Shown: positions 7,114 to 15,101 of the stretch, piece by piece
Numbering within the stretch: position 1 is the stretch's first letter
Layout: every line of letters starts with the position of its first letter
DNA from: an uncultured Bacteroidales bacterium
Lineage (GTDB): Bacteria; Bacteroidota; Bacteroidia; Bacteroidales; Paludibacteraceae
Direction: 5' to 3'
NCBI GenBank assembly: GCA_900321005.1
Contig: ONUF01000010.1
Coordinates: 1 to 52,926 of the forward strand
DNA: 52,926 bases
The notes under the pieces: model-generated
Seen by the model: only the letters and a program-made list of their open reading frames with translations
The model's database searches: none
What the model was told of the DNA's origin: nothing
Made by a program: the position numbers and the translations under genes

Positions 7114-7580
7114 TGAATCAATGCTACCGCGTAGGCAGCTATACCTTCTTCACGACCGACAAATCCCAAGTGCTCGGTAGTCGTCGCTTTAAGGCTTACT
7201 TGATTAGGTTGTACCCCCATCACTTCCGCCAGACAAGCCTGCATGGCGTCGATATAGGGATTCAGTTTCGGAGCCTGCGCGCAGATCGTGATGTCGCAGT
7301 TTCCCAATTCATACCCCGCTTCGCGGAGCATAGCCATCACGTGGCGAAGAAGAATCTTCGAGTCGATACCCTCGTATTCGTTGCCTTTGGTGTCCGGGAA
7401 ATGATAACCGATATCCCGCATAGCCGCGGCGCCTAGGAGCGCATCGCATAGCGCGTGAATGACCACATCGGCATCGGAATGACCAAGCAAGCCGCGCTCG
7501 CATGGCACCTCAATTCCCCCTAACCACAATTTGCGGTCAGGGGAGAACTGATGGACATCATATCCAAAACCGATACGCAT
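7110..7580 (-). CDS. ispF: 2-C-methyl-D-erythritol 2,4-cyclodiphosphate synthase
   Basis: A 156-residue protein with the IspF signature: GYDVHQF at residues 6-12 (metal ligands Asp and His), LLGHSDADVVIHALCDALLGA, and the late KATTTEHLGFVGREEGIAAYA. It cyclises CDP-methylerythritol phosphate in the MEP isoprenoid pathway, in the cytoplasm. It lies 5 bp after porV in the same operon. No ispD is nearby. Confidence 0.95.
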   Translation of the reverse strand: MRIGFGYDVHQFSPDRKLWLGGIEVPCERGLLGHSDADVVIHALCDALLGAAAMRDIGYHFPDTKGNEYEGIDSKILLRHVMAMLREAGYELGNCDITICAQAPKLNPYIDAMQACLAEVMGVQPNQVSLKATTTEHLGFVGREEGIAAYAVALIQ

Positions 7581-7585
7581 GGATA

Positions 7586-8836
7586 TTATTTTTTCTTTCT
7601 GTTATCCACAAGATCCTTGATGCCTGCAAGGTCGAAGCCCAGCGTGAAACGCATCGTCTGATCCAGCGGGTTGGTAGAAGCCAAACCTACGCAGTAGGAT
7701 ACATCGAGCGCTACAATCGAGAGGTGGAAACCCGCACCGAAGGTGATATAATTACGGTTTCCTTTGTAGAAGTTCTCGTAGCTGTAACCGGCACGGGCAA
7801 AGAACTGCTTGTTGTAGCTATACTCGATACCTGCGCCCCAGCGAACCTCGTTGAACTCTTCACGCGCACCGCCCGGAGCGTCCGCGAGGGACATGAACCA
7901 GCCGCGAGCTGAAGAGATATTCGAGTAAGCGCCTTCGCTCATCTTCCAGGTCTCCGGGTCCGACGGATTAATCGGATTACCGTTGTCATCCCAACGGTCT
8001 TGGTTGGCTGCCGTCTCTTTGGTCGTTTTGCGAGAATAACGGCTGGGAACCAGCATCTTGTTGGTCTCGAGAGAGAAGGTCAGGAAGTTATACTTGTCGC
8101 ACGGCAACTCATAGCTGATACCGAGGTTCATGCTCGCCGGGATGAAGTTACTGCGGTCGTCTGCATAAGCCATCTTACCGCCTAAGTTCTTCAGACTGAA
8201 ACCTAAGTTGAAATGACTCGTTCCCATCGGCAACTCAATCGGCTGACGATAGTACAGCGCGATGTCAGCGGCAGCGGTTACGGCAGGATGCAGGTCAATC
8301 GAACTGCTCTGTGCGTTCACGCCGTTGTTGAGGTCTGAGTAGAGCACGCGGATAGCGACAGACATCGAGACATACTCATGCAACTTACGGAAATAACTCA
8401 AGTCCAGCGCCCACTCATTCGGGCGTACATTCTGAATCACCTCTCCGGCGGGATCTGTCAAAGCTACATCACCCATCGAGAAATAGGTGAAACTCGCACC
8501 GATACCGCCACCGAGGTCACCGAAATTATAAAAACCTGCGAGATATGCGAGGTCGATGTCACCTACCAGTTTACGCAACCACGGCGTGTAGTTAGCGGTG
8601 ATACCACCCTTCGAGTACATGTACGCATACTTGGCAGGGTTCCAGTACTGCGCGTTAAAATCTGCTTCCGTAGCTACACCGACATCACCTTGTCCTGCGG
8701 AACGAGCGTCCGGAGCAATAGACAACGAGGGCATTGCTGTGATCAGCGGGTTCATAGTTTGGTCTGCTGCAGCTTCTTGGGCACTCATCGTCATGGCGCA
8801 TACCAAGGCTGCGATTGTAAGAAATACTTTTTTCAT
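7586..8836 (-). CDS. porV: Type IX secretion outer-membrane protein PorV (LptO)
   Basis: A 416-residue protein with signal peptide (residues 1-19, cleaved near MSAQEA). The N-terminal blocks AMPSLSIAPDARSAGQGDVG and QYWNPAKYA are hallmarks of PorV/FadL-like barrels. The rest is alternating beta strands ending in FTLGFDLAGI. PorV shuttles type IX cargo from the translocon to the PorU sortase at the cell surface. It directly follows porU, as in Porphyromonas and relatives. The porU-porV gap is filled by 8-nt tandem arrays. Expression is likely from the promoter at 12872. Confidence 0.92.
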   Translation of the reverse strand: MKKVFLTIAALVCAMTMSAQEAAADQTMNPLITAMPSLSIAPDARSAGQGDVGVATEADFNAQYWNPAKYAYMYSKGGITANYTPWLRKLVGDIDLAYLAGFYNFGDLGGGIGASFTYFSMGDVALTDPAGEVIQNVRPNEWALDLSYFRKLHEYVSMSVAIRVLYSDLNNGVNAQSSSIDLHPAVTAAADIALYYRQPIELPMGTSHFNLGFSLKNLGGKMAYADDRSNFIPASMNLGISYELPCDKYNFLTFSLETNKMLVPSRYSRKTTKETAANQDRWDDNGNPINPSDPETWKMSEGAYSNISSARGWFMSLADAPGGAREEFNEVRWGAGIEYSYNKQFFARAGYSYENFYKGNRNYITFGAGFHLSIVALDVSYCVGLASTNPLDQTMRFTLGFDLAGIKDLVDNRKKK

Positions 8837-8875
8837 TTGTGTTATGTTGTTGTTTTGTTAATTCTCGTTTTTATT

Positions 8876-8906
8876 TCCTAGGTTCCTAGGCCCCTAGGTT
8901 CCTAGT
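8876..8906. repeat. 8-nt tandem array (CCTAGGTT type)
   Basis: CCTAGGTT, CCTAGGCC, CCTAGGTT and a partial CCTAG follow in register between porU and porV. Confidence 0.75.
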
Positions 8907-8940
8907 ATTATTCAGCGATTTGCTTCATAGGCTATTCGTT

Positions 8941-8985
8941 CATTCTTTAATTCTTTAATTCTTTAATTCTTTAACTCTTTAATTC
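8941..8985. repeat. 8-nt tandem array (ATTCTTTA type)
   Basis: Five to six units of ATTCTTTA (one reads ACTCTTTA) end two bases before the porU stop codon on this side. Confidence 0.85.
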
Positions 8986-8986
8986 A

Positions 8987-11900
8987 TTATCTCGTTACAA
9001 TAATTTTTCCGGAGGAAGCGCTGTATCCGCTGCTTGCGGATTTGATACGAACGCTATATACATATACGCCGGCATTCAGTCCCATATCGGCCAGGTTGAT
9101 GACCACGCGATCCGGATTCTGCTGGGTATGACTCCAAATCATTTGTCCGCTCGTGTTATACAGATAGACTTCCGTCTGCAGCAACTCGTCCGGTTGGTCG
9201 TAGTTCACCACCAGGTTGAGTATGCCGGTCGATTGAACCGGGTTGGGGTAGGTGGTGATGGAGTAGATGGACGGATCCAAGCCGGCCTCTACGATGAAGT
9301 TCAACACCTGCGTCGTACTGTTGTTCAGCAGGTCCCATGCGCGGAACATCAGGCTGTGCGGACCGTTCGGCAGGGCCTCCATCAAGTAACTTACCTGTCC
9401 GGCCTGATAACTATTGTTTGCCGCCGTGAAATACTCGTTGAGCGTATAGGTCTTCTTGGCCTCGTCGTCGATGATGAGCATCAGGTCATGCCCGATACCT
9501 GCGCCCGCGGTGTTGATACCGTTCTCGTCATACAAGTCGGCAAAGAACCGCGGTGTCTCGTAGGTCTTGTCGCCATCCTTAAAGAGCGGCGTGTTCAGAT
9601 AGATGTGCATCTGCGGACCTACGGTGTCCTGTACCAGATAGGAACCCGTTCCGCCGATAGTGAAGTCCTCGAAATGGCCCACCGCCTCGATGGGCGCTAC
9701 CTCTTCTTCCGTACGCGCATAATAGACGATACGCCCGTTGCCGTAGTTATAACGGATGTCTTTGGGGACCATGAAGGTGTACTCAAATCGCCCGTCTTTC
9801 ACGGCTGTAGAACCGGAGAAGAGCATATTCGGATAGTCTTTGTAACTCACTACTTTGGGGTCTCCGCCGGCATTGTCGTTGTCGCGCGTCGGGATCTCCT
9901 GGATCTTATCATACACCGCGATATCCACCGCGCCGTTGAAATCCTCTACGACCTGCATATCCTCGTCCACGACACTTCCCTCGACGCGCTGCACACTCAA
10001 GGCATTGAGCGTGTCGATCTTCGTATCGGTGATGATCTGATAGTCCGTCGGGTAGTTCAGGCGGATAGCGGGGTCGCCTAACAGCACATACGGCAAGCGG
10101 TTCATCTCGCTCTTGGCCGCCCGCACATTCTTACCGGCAGCAATCGCCTCGCCGAGCGTAGCGTCGTAATGGAACGGCGTCTCGTGCTTGAACAGAGCGG
10201 CGCATACTGCGCGGTTGATCTCGTTGTTCTGCGCCGCATAGACGGTACGCGTAGCGGCTAAGATGCCGACCGCGCCGCCGTTCGGATTCAGCACGCAAGC
10301 TTCGGCTGCACAACGGCGACCGGAGTCAAACTGCGCGAAGTTGCAGGTTGCGAACAACCAGAAACCGAGGTTCGTATTGCGCATGTTCTCGATATCCTTG
10401 AGATTCAGAATCGACTCATTGGTGATGGCGTTATAGCCGCCGTGACCGGAGTAGTCGAAGAAGAGTACACCGCTCTTGAGCAGGTTCTCCACGCGGTTCT
10501 TGGCCAACGGATAACTCTCGCCGTTCGCATTCACCTCTTGCGGATAACCGTCGAGGAAAATCTTATGAATGATGAAGTCCGGGTTGGCGAGACGGATCAT
10601 CTCGGCGCTTATCTCCGAGGTCTCCGTGTGCGTGCCGCCTTCTCCGTCGTCCGCCAGATACATCAACTGGGTCTTCCATTTGCCTGCCTGCTCATTGTTC
10701 ATGTAGCGGATGAGTTTGTCCACTACCTCGCGGGCCTCTGTCAGGTTGTTGATCGGCAGACGACCTACGCCGATCTCCATCATACCGGTGTTATCGTTCT
10801 CGCCTTCATTATCATCGAGAAAACCGAAATAGTCGTCGGTCGCATAGCCGCTCACTTCATTCACGGAGTTCTTCGCTTCATAGGTCAGCAAGAGCGAAGT
10901 ACCCGAGTTGGGCAATAACTTACGGTTGTCGAATGTACCGTGACCCATCAGTAACAACCACCGCGGCTTGGCGATACCGTTGCCGTCGGCGCGGTCGTAC
11001 AGCATCTTCATCAACCAGCGGTAAGCCGTGGCGTCCGGGGTACCCGAAGAAAACTCATTATATACCTGTTTGTCGGTTACCACCGCCCAAGTGATTCCTT
11101 GTTTCTGCTCGTGCGCTTTCGCCAAGTCCGTTGATACCGCTTCGTAACCCTCCGGACAGATGATGACATAGTCGATATTCTTCAGCGCGTGCAGGTTCTG
11201 GTTCGCTACCGCCCCTACAATCTGCGCGCTAACCCACGAGCTTCCTTGCGGGTTGACGGCTACATATTCACGCACGCCGCTTGCCTGCGAACCGGTCCAA
11301 AGGAGCGTGTCGTTCTCCATCGTCGTCGGCATTCGGCGTATATGCGCCAAATCCGTGATATCCCATATCTGTGTAGATGCGCTTGCATCACTCAGATGGA
11401 AGCGTACCGGATCATTCGTGCGGTAATTGCTGTTCGTGCGTACGGGCAACCAACTGCCGCGCATCTTCAGCTCAGTCGGAGTGGTCATCTCGATATAGTT
11501 CAACCAACCCAGCGCACCCGCCGTGCTGTTGGCAAACGTCAGTTGTACCTGCTGCTTCTCCGCAGCCGTGGTGGCAGACATGCTCAGCGAACCTACGCAC
11601 GCAAAGGTGTAGAAATCCGGGTAAGGTTTGATAGAGATCGATCCGGTCGTGCCGTTGAAGTTGCAGCGGAAGGTGGAGTTGATCTTCGAATAACCGGCTA
11701 CATCGATAAATGCGCGGCTTGACTCGCCTTCGATTGCATTCGGGGTAGAGAAAGAGATCGTACGCTTCTGGTTGGCATTGAACTGCTCGCCGTAGAACTC
11801 GCGTCCTCCGCCGGCCACACCGCTGCGGTCAATCAGGTTCAACGAGTCTTTCTCATGTACCTGGTAAGCCGGGTATTGGTATATATCGGTGGCTTTGCCT

Positions 11901-12337
11901 TCTATCGCTTCTGCCGTTGTCGGCGCCAGCATCTCACCGACATTATCGGTCAGCATATAGTAGCCGTAGTCGGAGTAGGGATTGCGGGTATGCGTGAAGC
12001 GCGTGCCGTCATACGACCAACTGATAGGACCTTGTACCCAGAAGAGCACATAGTCGGCGCCTACATATACCGGCACTTGCGGAAGATCGTCTATCTTGGT
12101 TTTCGAGAAGTCCTGTACCAACATCGCGCCGCCGTAGCCGTATACGCGCAACTGCGTAGGCTCGATACCTGCGCTGCGTAACTGACTAAAGGTCATGCGA
12201 CATACGCCGCTCTCGCTCACGCGCATCTTCACCCAGTGCCCGTTCGCCAAAACTGACTCATCGGTGTACGAGTGAATACCCGCCATCAGCGGAAGGCTCA
12301 TCGCCACGAAAAGTACTATCGATAGAATCTTTCTCAT
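8987..12337 (-). CDS. porU: Type IX secretion system sortase PorU (C25 gingipain-like)
   Basis: A 1116-residue protein. Residues 1-19 are a signal peptide. A beta-rich N-terminal region precedes a C25 cysteine peptidase domain (about 390-770) with catalytic His632 in DYSGHGGYNA and Cys665 in FATCNFAQFD. The C-terminal ~85 residues are a type A sorting-like Ig domain (YPNPVQSTGILNL, VYLYNTSGQMIW, LNAGVYVYSVRI). PorU removes the C-terminal signal of type IX cargo and joins the cargo to surface lipopolysaccharide. It overlaps the FAH-family gene by 4 bp (ATGA) and is followed by porV, the usual pairing. Length is typical for the family. Confidence 0.95.
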   Translation of the reverse strand: MRKILSIVLFVAMSLPLMAGIHSYTDESVLANGHWVKMRVSESGVCRMTFSQLRSAGIEPTQLRVYGYGGAMLVQDFSKTKIDDLPQVPVYVGADYVLFWVQGPISWSYDGTRFTHTRNPYSDYGYYMLTDNVGEMLAPTTAEAIEGKATDIYQYPAYQVHEKDSLNLIDRSGVAGGGREFYGEQFNANQKRTISFSTPNAIEGESSRAFIDVAGYSKINSTFRCNFNGTTGSISIKPYPDFYTFACVGSLSMSATTAAEKQQVQLTFANSTAGALGWLNYIEMTTPTELKMRGSWLPVRTNSNYRTNDPVRFHLSDASASTQIWDITDLAHIRRMPTTMENDTLLWTGSQASGVREYVAVNPQGSSWVSAQIVGAVANQNLHALKNIDYVIICPEGYEAVSTDLAKAHEQKQGITWAVVTDKQVYNEFSSGTPDATAYRWLMKMLYDRADGNGIAKPRWLLLMGHGTFDNRKLLPNSGTSLLLTYEAKNSVNEVSGYATDDYFGFLDDNEGENDNTGMMEIGVGRLPINNLTEAREVVDKLIRYMNNEQAGKWKTQLMYLADDGEGGTHTETSEISAEMIRLANPDFIIHKIFLDGYPQEVNANGESYPLAKNRVENLLKSGVLFFDYSGHGGYNAITNESILNLKDIENMRNTNLGFWLFATCNFAQFDSGRRCAAEACVLNPNGGAVGILAATRTVYAAQNNEINRAVCAALFKHETPFHYDATLGEAIAAGKNVRAAKSEMNRLPYVLLGDPAIRLNYPTDYQIITDTKIDTLNALSVQRVEGSVVDEDMQVVEDFNGAVDIAVYDKIQEIPTRDNDNAGGDPKVVSYKDYPNMLFSGSTAVKDGRFEYTFMVPKDIRYNYGNGRIVYYARTEEEVAPIEAVGHFEDFTIGGTGSYLVQDTVGPQMHIYLNTPLFKDGDKTYETPRFFADLYDENGINTAGAGIGHDLMLIIDDEAKKTYTLNEYFTAANNSYQAGQVSYLMEALPNGPHSLMFRAWDLLNNSTTQVLNFIVEAGLDPSIYSITTYPNPVQSTGILNLVVNYDQPDELLQTEVYLYNTSGQMIWSHTQQNPDRVVINLADMGLNAGVYVYSVRIKSASSGYSASSGKIIVTR

Positions 12338-12855
12338 TTGATTTTGCAGTATAATTTCTCTTCTCCGTCGATCTCAACGCGGATGATCTCTTCTTTGCTT
12401 ACCGTCCTCGGCGCTTGTTTTTTCTGTATGTAAATCAAGTCTCCCTGCCGAATGGTCATCACTTTGCTTGCTCTTGCTATCGCCTCTTCCGGACTCAGTA
12501 CATAGTCTGAATACTGATTGCTGATTACTGACGGCTCCACAAACTCTCCAATCGCTAGCGAGTAGTCGAATGCCAAGGCTTCTGTCCAAGGCCGACCGGC
12601 TTTCTGTGCTTCGCGCGCCAAGTCCAGCGCGATGAAGTCTGCTCCGGGAGCTACGGCGTCGTAGTAACGACTGGCGAACTTAGGAGCGATCTCTTTTCCC
12701 AAACGGCTCACGCGCAAGATCATGCATTCTGTCACTCCCAATTCCTTCGTCCATTCCGGCATGAATAGCGGCTTGCGACCGTTTAGCAGACAGGAGTCGC
12801 CCTTGAGTACCATCTCACTTTCTTCCCCTCGATATATAAAGCCGATTATCTTCAT
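12334..12855 (-). CDS. Fumarylacetoacetate hydrolase (FAH) family protein, short form
   Basis: A 173-residue protein from ATG 12855 (MKIIGFIYRG); a TTG two codons upstream is less likely. RLGKEIAPKFASRYYDAV, DFIALDLAREAQK and FDYSLAIGEFV follow the FAH-domain pattern, with the later SPEEAIARASKVMTIRQGDL. The family cleaves C-C bonds or decarboxylates beta-keto acids; the substrate is unknown. Residues near EPSVISNQYSDY are encoded by a 7-nt tandem array that looks like an insertion in a loop. It is the first gene of the porU-porV-ispF-aroK operon, 17 bp from the -7 box. Confidence 0.8.
   Translation of the reverse strand: MKIIGFIYRGEESEMVLKGDSCLLNGRKPLFMPEWTKELGVTECMILRVSRLGKEIAPKFASRYYDAVAPGADFIALDLAREAQKAGRPWTEALAFDYSLAIGEFVEPSVISNQYSDYVLSPEEAIARASKVMTIRQGDLIYIQKKQAPRTVSKEEIIRVEIDGEEKLYCKIK
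12507..12533. repeat. 7-nt tandem array inside FAH-family gene
   Basis: Units TACTGAT, TGCTGAT and TACTGAC at exact 7-nt spacing. They encode part of VISNQYSDY. Confidence 0.65.
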
Positions 12856-12871
12856 TCGCAAAAATCGGGCG

Positions 12872-12902
12872 CAAATTTACGATTTTTTTTGCATATATGC
12901 AA
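12872..12902 (-). promoter_or_regulatory. Promoter of FAH-porU-porV-ispF-aroK operon
   Basis: Minus-strand TTGCATATATGC, an A-run, then TAAATTTG with 20-bp spacing. The ATG at 12855 lies only 17 bp past the -7 box, so the mRNA leader is about 10 nt. Confidence 0.85.
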
Positions 12903-12953
12903 ATAAAAATGCAAATTGGACACTTTTTCTTAAAAATTATTCATATCCAGTAA

Positions 12954-13043
12954 GTGTGTGAGCTCACGAGGGGGCCTGTTTTGGCGTAGGGGTACGGCAA
13001 AACTCGTAGGCAGGGGGCCGGTACCCCGAGGAGCTGCACACAC
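12954..13043 (-). repeat. Covarying structured repeat, copy 1 (after der)
   Basis: An element of about 90 nt, 3 bp past the der stop codon. The outer stem GTGTGTG-AGCTC (12954-12965) pairs with GAGCT-G-CACACAC (13031-13043), leaving one bulged G. The core GAGGGGGCCTGTTTTGG ... CAAAACTCGTAGGCAGGGGG, then CCGGTACCCCGA, is shared with copy 2. GGGG/CCCC, CCTG/CAGG and GTTTTG/CAAAAC can pair inside. Confidence 0.8.
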
Positions 13044-13046
13044 GAA

Positions 13047-14363
13047 CTACTTAGCGCGTATAAACAGCTGCACGGGCGTACCCTCGAAGTCCCACCACTC
13101 GCGCAGCTTATTCTCGAGGAACCGCCGATACGGCTCTTTGACATACTGCGGCAAGTTTGCGAAGAACACAAAGGTCGGGATCTGCGTGTTCGGCAACTGC
13201 GTGCAGTACTTGATCTTGATGTACTTGCCCTTCCATGCGGGTGGGGGATAGTTCTCTATCAGCGGCAGGAACTTGTCGTTCAGTTGCGCCGTCGGGATCT
13301 TCTTATTCTTGTTCTCGTACACATGAATAGCCGTCTCTACGACCTTGAAGATTCGCTGTTTGGTCACGGCACTCGTGAAGATAATCGGGAAGTCTGTAAA
13401 TGGCGCCAATCGCTCGCGAATGGCACTTTCGAATGCTTTTATATCCTGATTCGTCTTGCTTTCTATCAAATCCCACTTATTGACGCATACCACCAAACCC
13501 TTCTTGTTTTTCTGGATCAGCGAGTAGATGTTGAGGTCCTGTGCCTCGATACCGCGCGTGGCGTCAATCATCAGAATGCACACATCCGAATTCTCAATCG
13601 CGCGGATAGAGCGTACGACAGAGTAGTACTCCAGGTCCTCCGTCACTTTCGCTTTCTTGCGGATACCGGCGGTGTCAACCAAGTAGAAATCTTTGCCGAA
13701 CTTGTTATACCGCGTGTAGATGCTGTCGCGGGTTGTGCCGGCGATATCGGTCACAATCGTGCGCTCCTCGCCGATAAACGCGTTGAGGATACTTGACTTG
13801 CCGGCATTCGGACGACCAACAATCGCAAAGCGCGGTAACTCCTCCAAGTCCTCGTCGCTGTTGTCTTCCTTGCGGAAACGACCCACCACTTCATCCAGCA
13901 GATCGCCTGTTCCCAAGCCGTTCTCTGCGGACACAATAAACGGTTCTCCTAAGCCCAGTTTGTAAAACTCCGCTGCGCCGTATTGGTTCTCGAAGGTATC
14001 CACTTTGTTGACCGCCAGGATGGTCGGTTTCTTGGCCTGACGAAGTAGGTGTGCCACTTCGGTGTCGAACTGCGTCACACCTTCGTTGACATCCACCACG
14101 AGCAGCACTACATCCGCTTCGCGGATAGCGAGGTCCACTTGACGGTTGATCTCGGATTCGAAGGTGTCGTCGCTGTTGACCACCCATCCTCCGGTATCAA
14201 TCACCGAGAACTCGCGCCCACACCATTCGGCTTTGCCGTACTGCCGGTCACGCGTCGTACCTGCCGTATTATTCACTATCGCCCTCCGTGTTCCCGTCAG
14301 GCGGTTAAATAACGTGGATTTGCCTACATTAGGCCTTCCAACTATTGCTACGATATTACCCAC
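13047..14363 (-). CDS. der: Ribosome biogenesis GTPase Der (EngA)
   Basis: A 438-residue protein with two tandem GTPase domains: first [17 protein letters not shown] and NKVD; second [20 protein letters not shown] and NKWD. A C-terminal KH-like domain ends [12 protein letters not shown]. Der is essential for 50S subunit maturation. It is last in the lptD-slyD-der run and overlaps the slyD-like gene by 8 bp. A structured repeat begins 3 bp after its stop. Confidence 0.97.
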   Translation of the reverse strand: MGNIVAIVGRPNVGKSTLFNRLTGTRRAIVNNTAGTTRDRQYGKAEWCGREFSVIDTGGWVVNSDDTFESEINRQVDLAIREADVVLLVVDVNEGVTQFDTEVAHLLRQAKKPTILAVNKVDTFENQYGAAEFYKLGLGEPFIVSAENGLGTGDLLDEVVGRFRKEDNSDEDLEELPRFAIVGRPNAGKSSILNAFIGEERTIVTDIAGTTRDSIYTRYNKFGKDFYLVDTAGIRKKAKVTEDLEYYSVVRSIRAIENSDVCILMIDATRGIEAQDLNIYSLIQKNKKGLVVCVNKWDLIESKTNQDIKAFESAIRERLAPFTDFPIIFTSAVTKQRIFKVVETAIHVYENKNKKIPTAQLNDKFLPLIENYPPPAWKGKYIKIKYCTQLPNTQIPTFVFFANLPQYVKEPYRRFLENKLREWWDFEGTPVQLFIRAK

Positions 14364-14937
14364 AGCAGCCTCCTTTCTTGCAGTCTTTGTTGCAGTCCTC
14401 GCAGGAGTCCTGGCCGCAGTGCCCGTGGCAACCGCCGCATCCCCGCTGGTTGCGAATCGCCTTGAGTTCGCCTTCCGTCACATCGCGGATATCGAGTATC
14501 TTACCCGTGAAATGCAGGTCCTCTCCGGCGTACGGATGGTTGAGGTCGATGGTCACGGTCGTGTCCGTGATCTCGCATACCTGCGCCTTGACGATCTGTC
14601 CGTCGATAGTGTTCATCGGCACGATCGCACCGACATACACGCGCTCCTCGTCGAACTCGCCGTCGCCGTTGAAGAACATCTTCTTCGGCAACTCCTGCAA
14701 GCCTTCTTGGAAATACTCGCCGTAGGCGTCCGCAGCGGCCAGCACGAAGTCAAAACTGTCGCCGACCTCTTTGCCTGCCATCTGTGCCTCAAAGGCCGGG
14801 AGCATCATCCCTTCGCCCTGACACCACACTAACGGAGCCTCTTCGGTTGCTTGCTCCATCAATTCTTCTTTCCCACCTTCGCCTTTGATATACAAGGCGT
14901 ATGTGGCTTTCACTACTTTTTGATTTTCAATTTTCAT
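14356..14937 (-). CDS. slyD: SlyD-like FKBP peptidyl-prolyl isomerase with metal-binding tail
   Basis: A 193-residue protein; start at ATG 14937 (MKIENQKVV), the usual SlyD beginning, rather than the frame start at 14949. It has an FKBP fold interrupted by an insert-in-flap domain ([19 protein letters not shown]) and the late block [16 protein letters not shown]. The last ~27 residues are Cys/His-rich ([28 protein letters not shown]), like the nickel-binding tail of E. coli SlyD. SlyD folds proline-limited proteins and can deliver metal. Its neighbour lptD also has a His/Asp-rich patch. Confidence 0.92.
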   Translation of the reverse strand: MKIENQKVVKATYALYIKGEGGKEELMEQATEEAPLVWCQGEGMMLPAFEAQMAGKEVGDSFDFVLAAADAYGEYFQEGLQELPKKMFFNGDGEFDEERVYVGAIVPMNTIDGQIVKAQVCEITDTTVTIDLNHPYAGEDLHFTGKILDIRDVTEGELKAIRNQRGCGGCHGHCGQDSCEDCNKDCKKGGCCG

Positions 14938-14981
14938 ATCTTTTATCATTCTCTTTTATCAGTCTCTCTTTTATTAAGTGA

Positions 14982-15068
14982 GGAATGTTCTCTGAGGGGG
15001 CCTGTTTTGGGGAATGGGTGCCCCAAAACTCGTAGGCAGGGGGCCGGTACCCCGAAGAGAAGCATTCC
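14982..15068 (-). repeat. Covarying structured repeat, copy 2 (after lptD)
   Basis: Same core as 12954-13043 but a different outer stem: GGAATG-TTCTCT (14982-14993) pairs with AGAGAA-G-CATTCC (15056-15068), again 12 pairs with one bulged G on the 3' side. The inner stem reads GTTTTGGGG/CCCCAAAAC. A partial extra 3' end (CCCCGAGGAGCTGCA, 15079-15093) lies between it and the lptD stop. Confidence 0.8.
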
Positions 15069-15101
15069 GAACGCTCTCCCCGAGGAGCTGCATGCAAGCG
15101 C

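Noticed and set aside
9128-10081. 317-codon plus-strand frame opposite porU
   Set aside because: It is antisense to a well-supported porU with conserved domains, and its product looks like an antisense translation of that gene.
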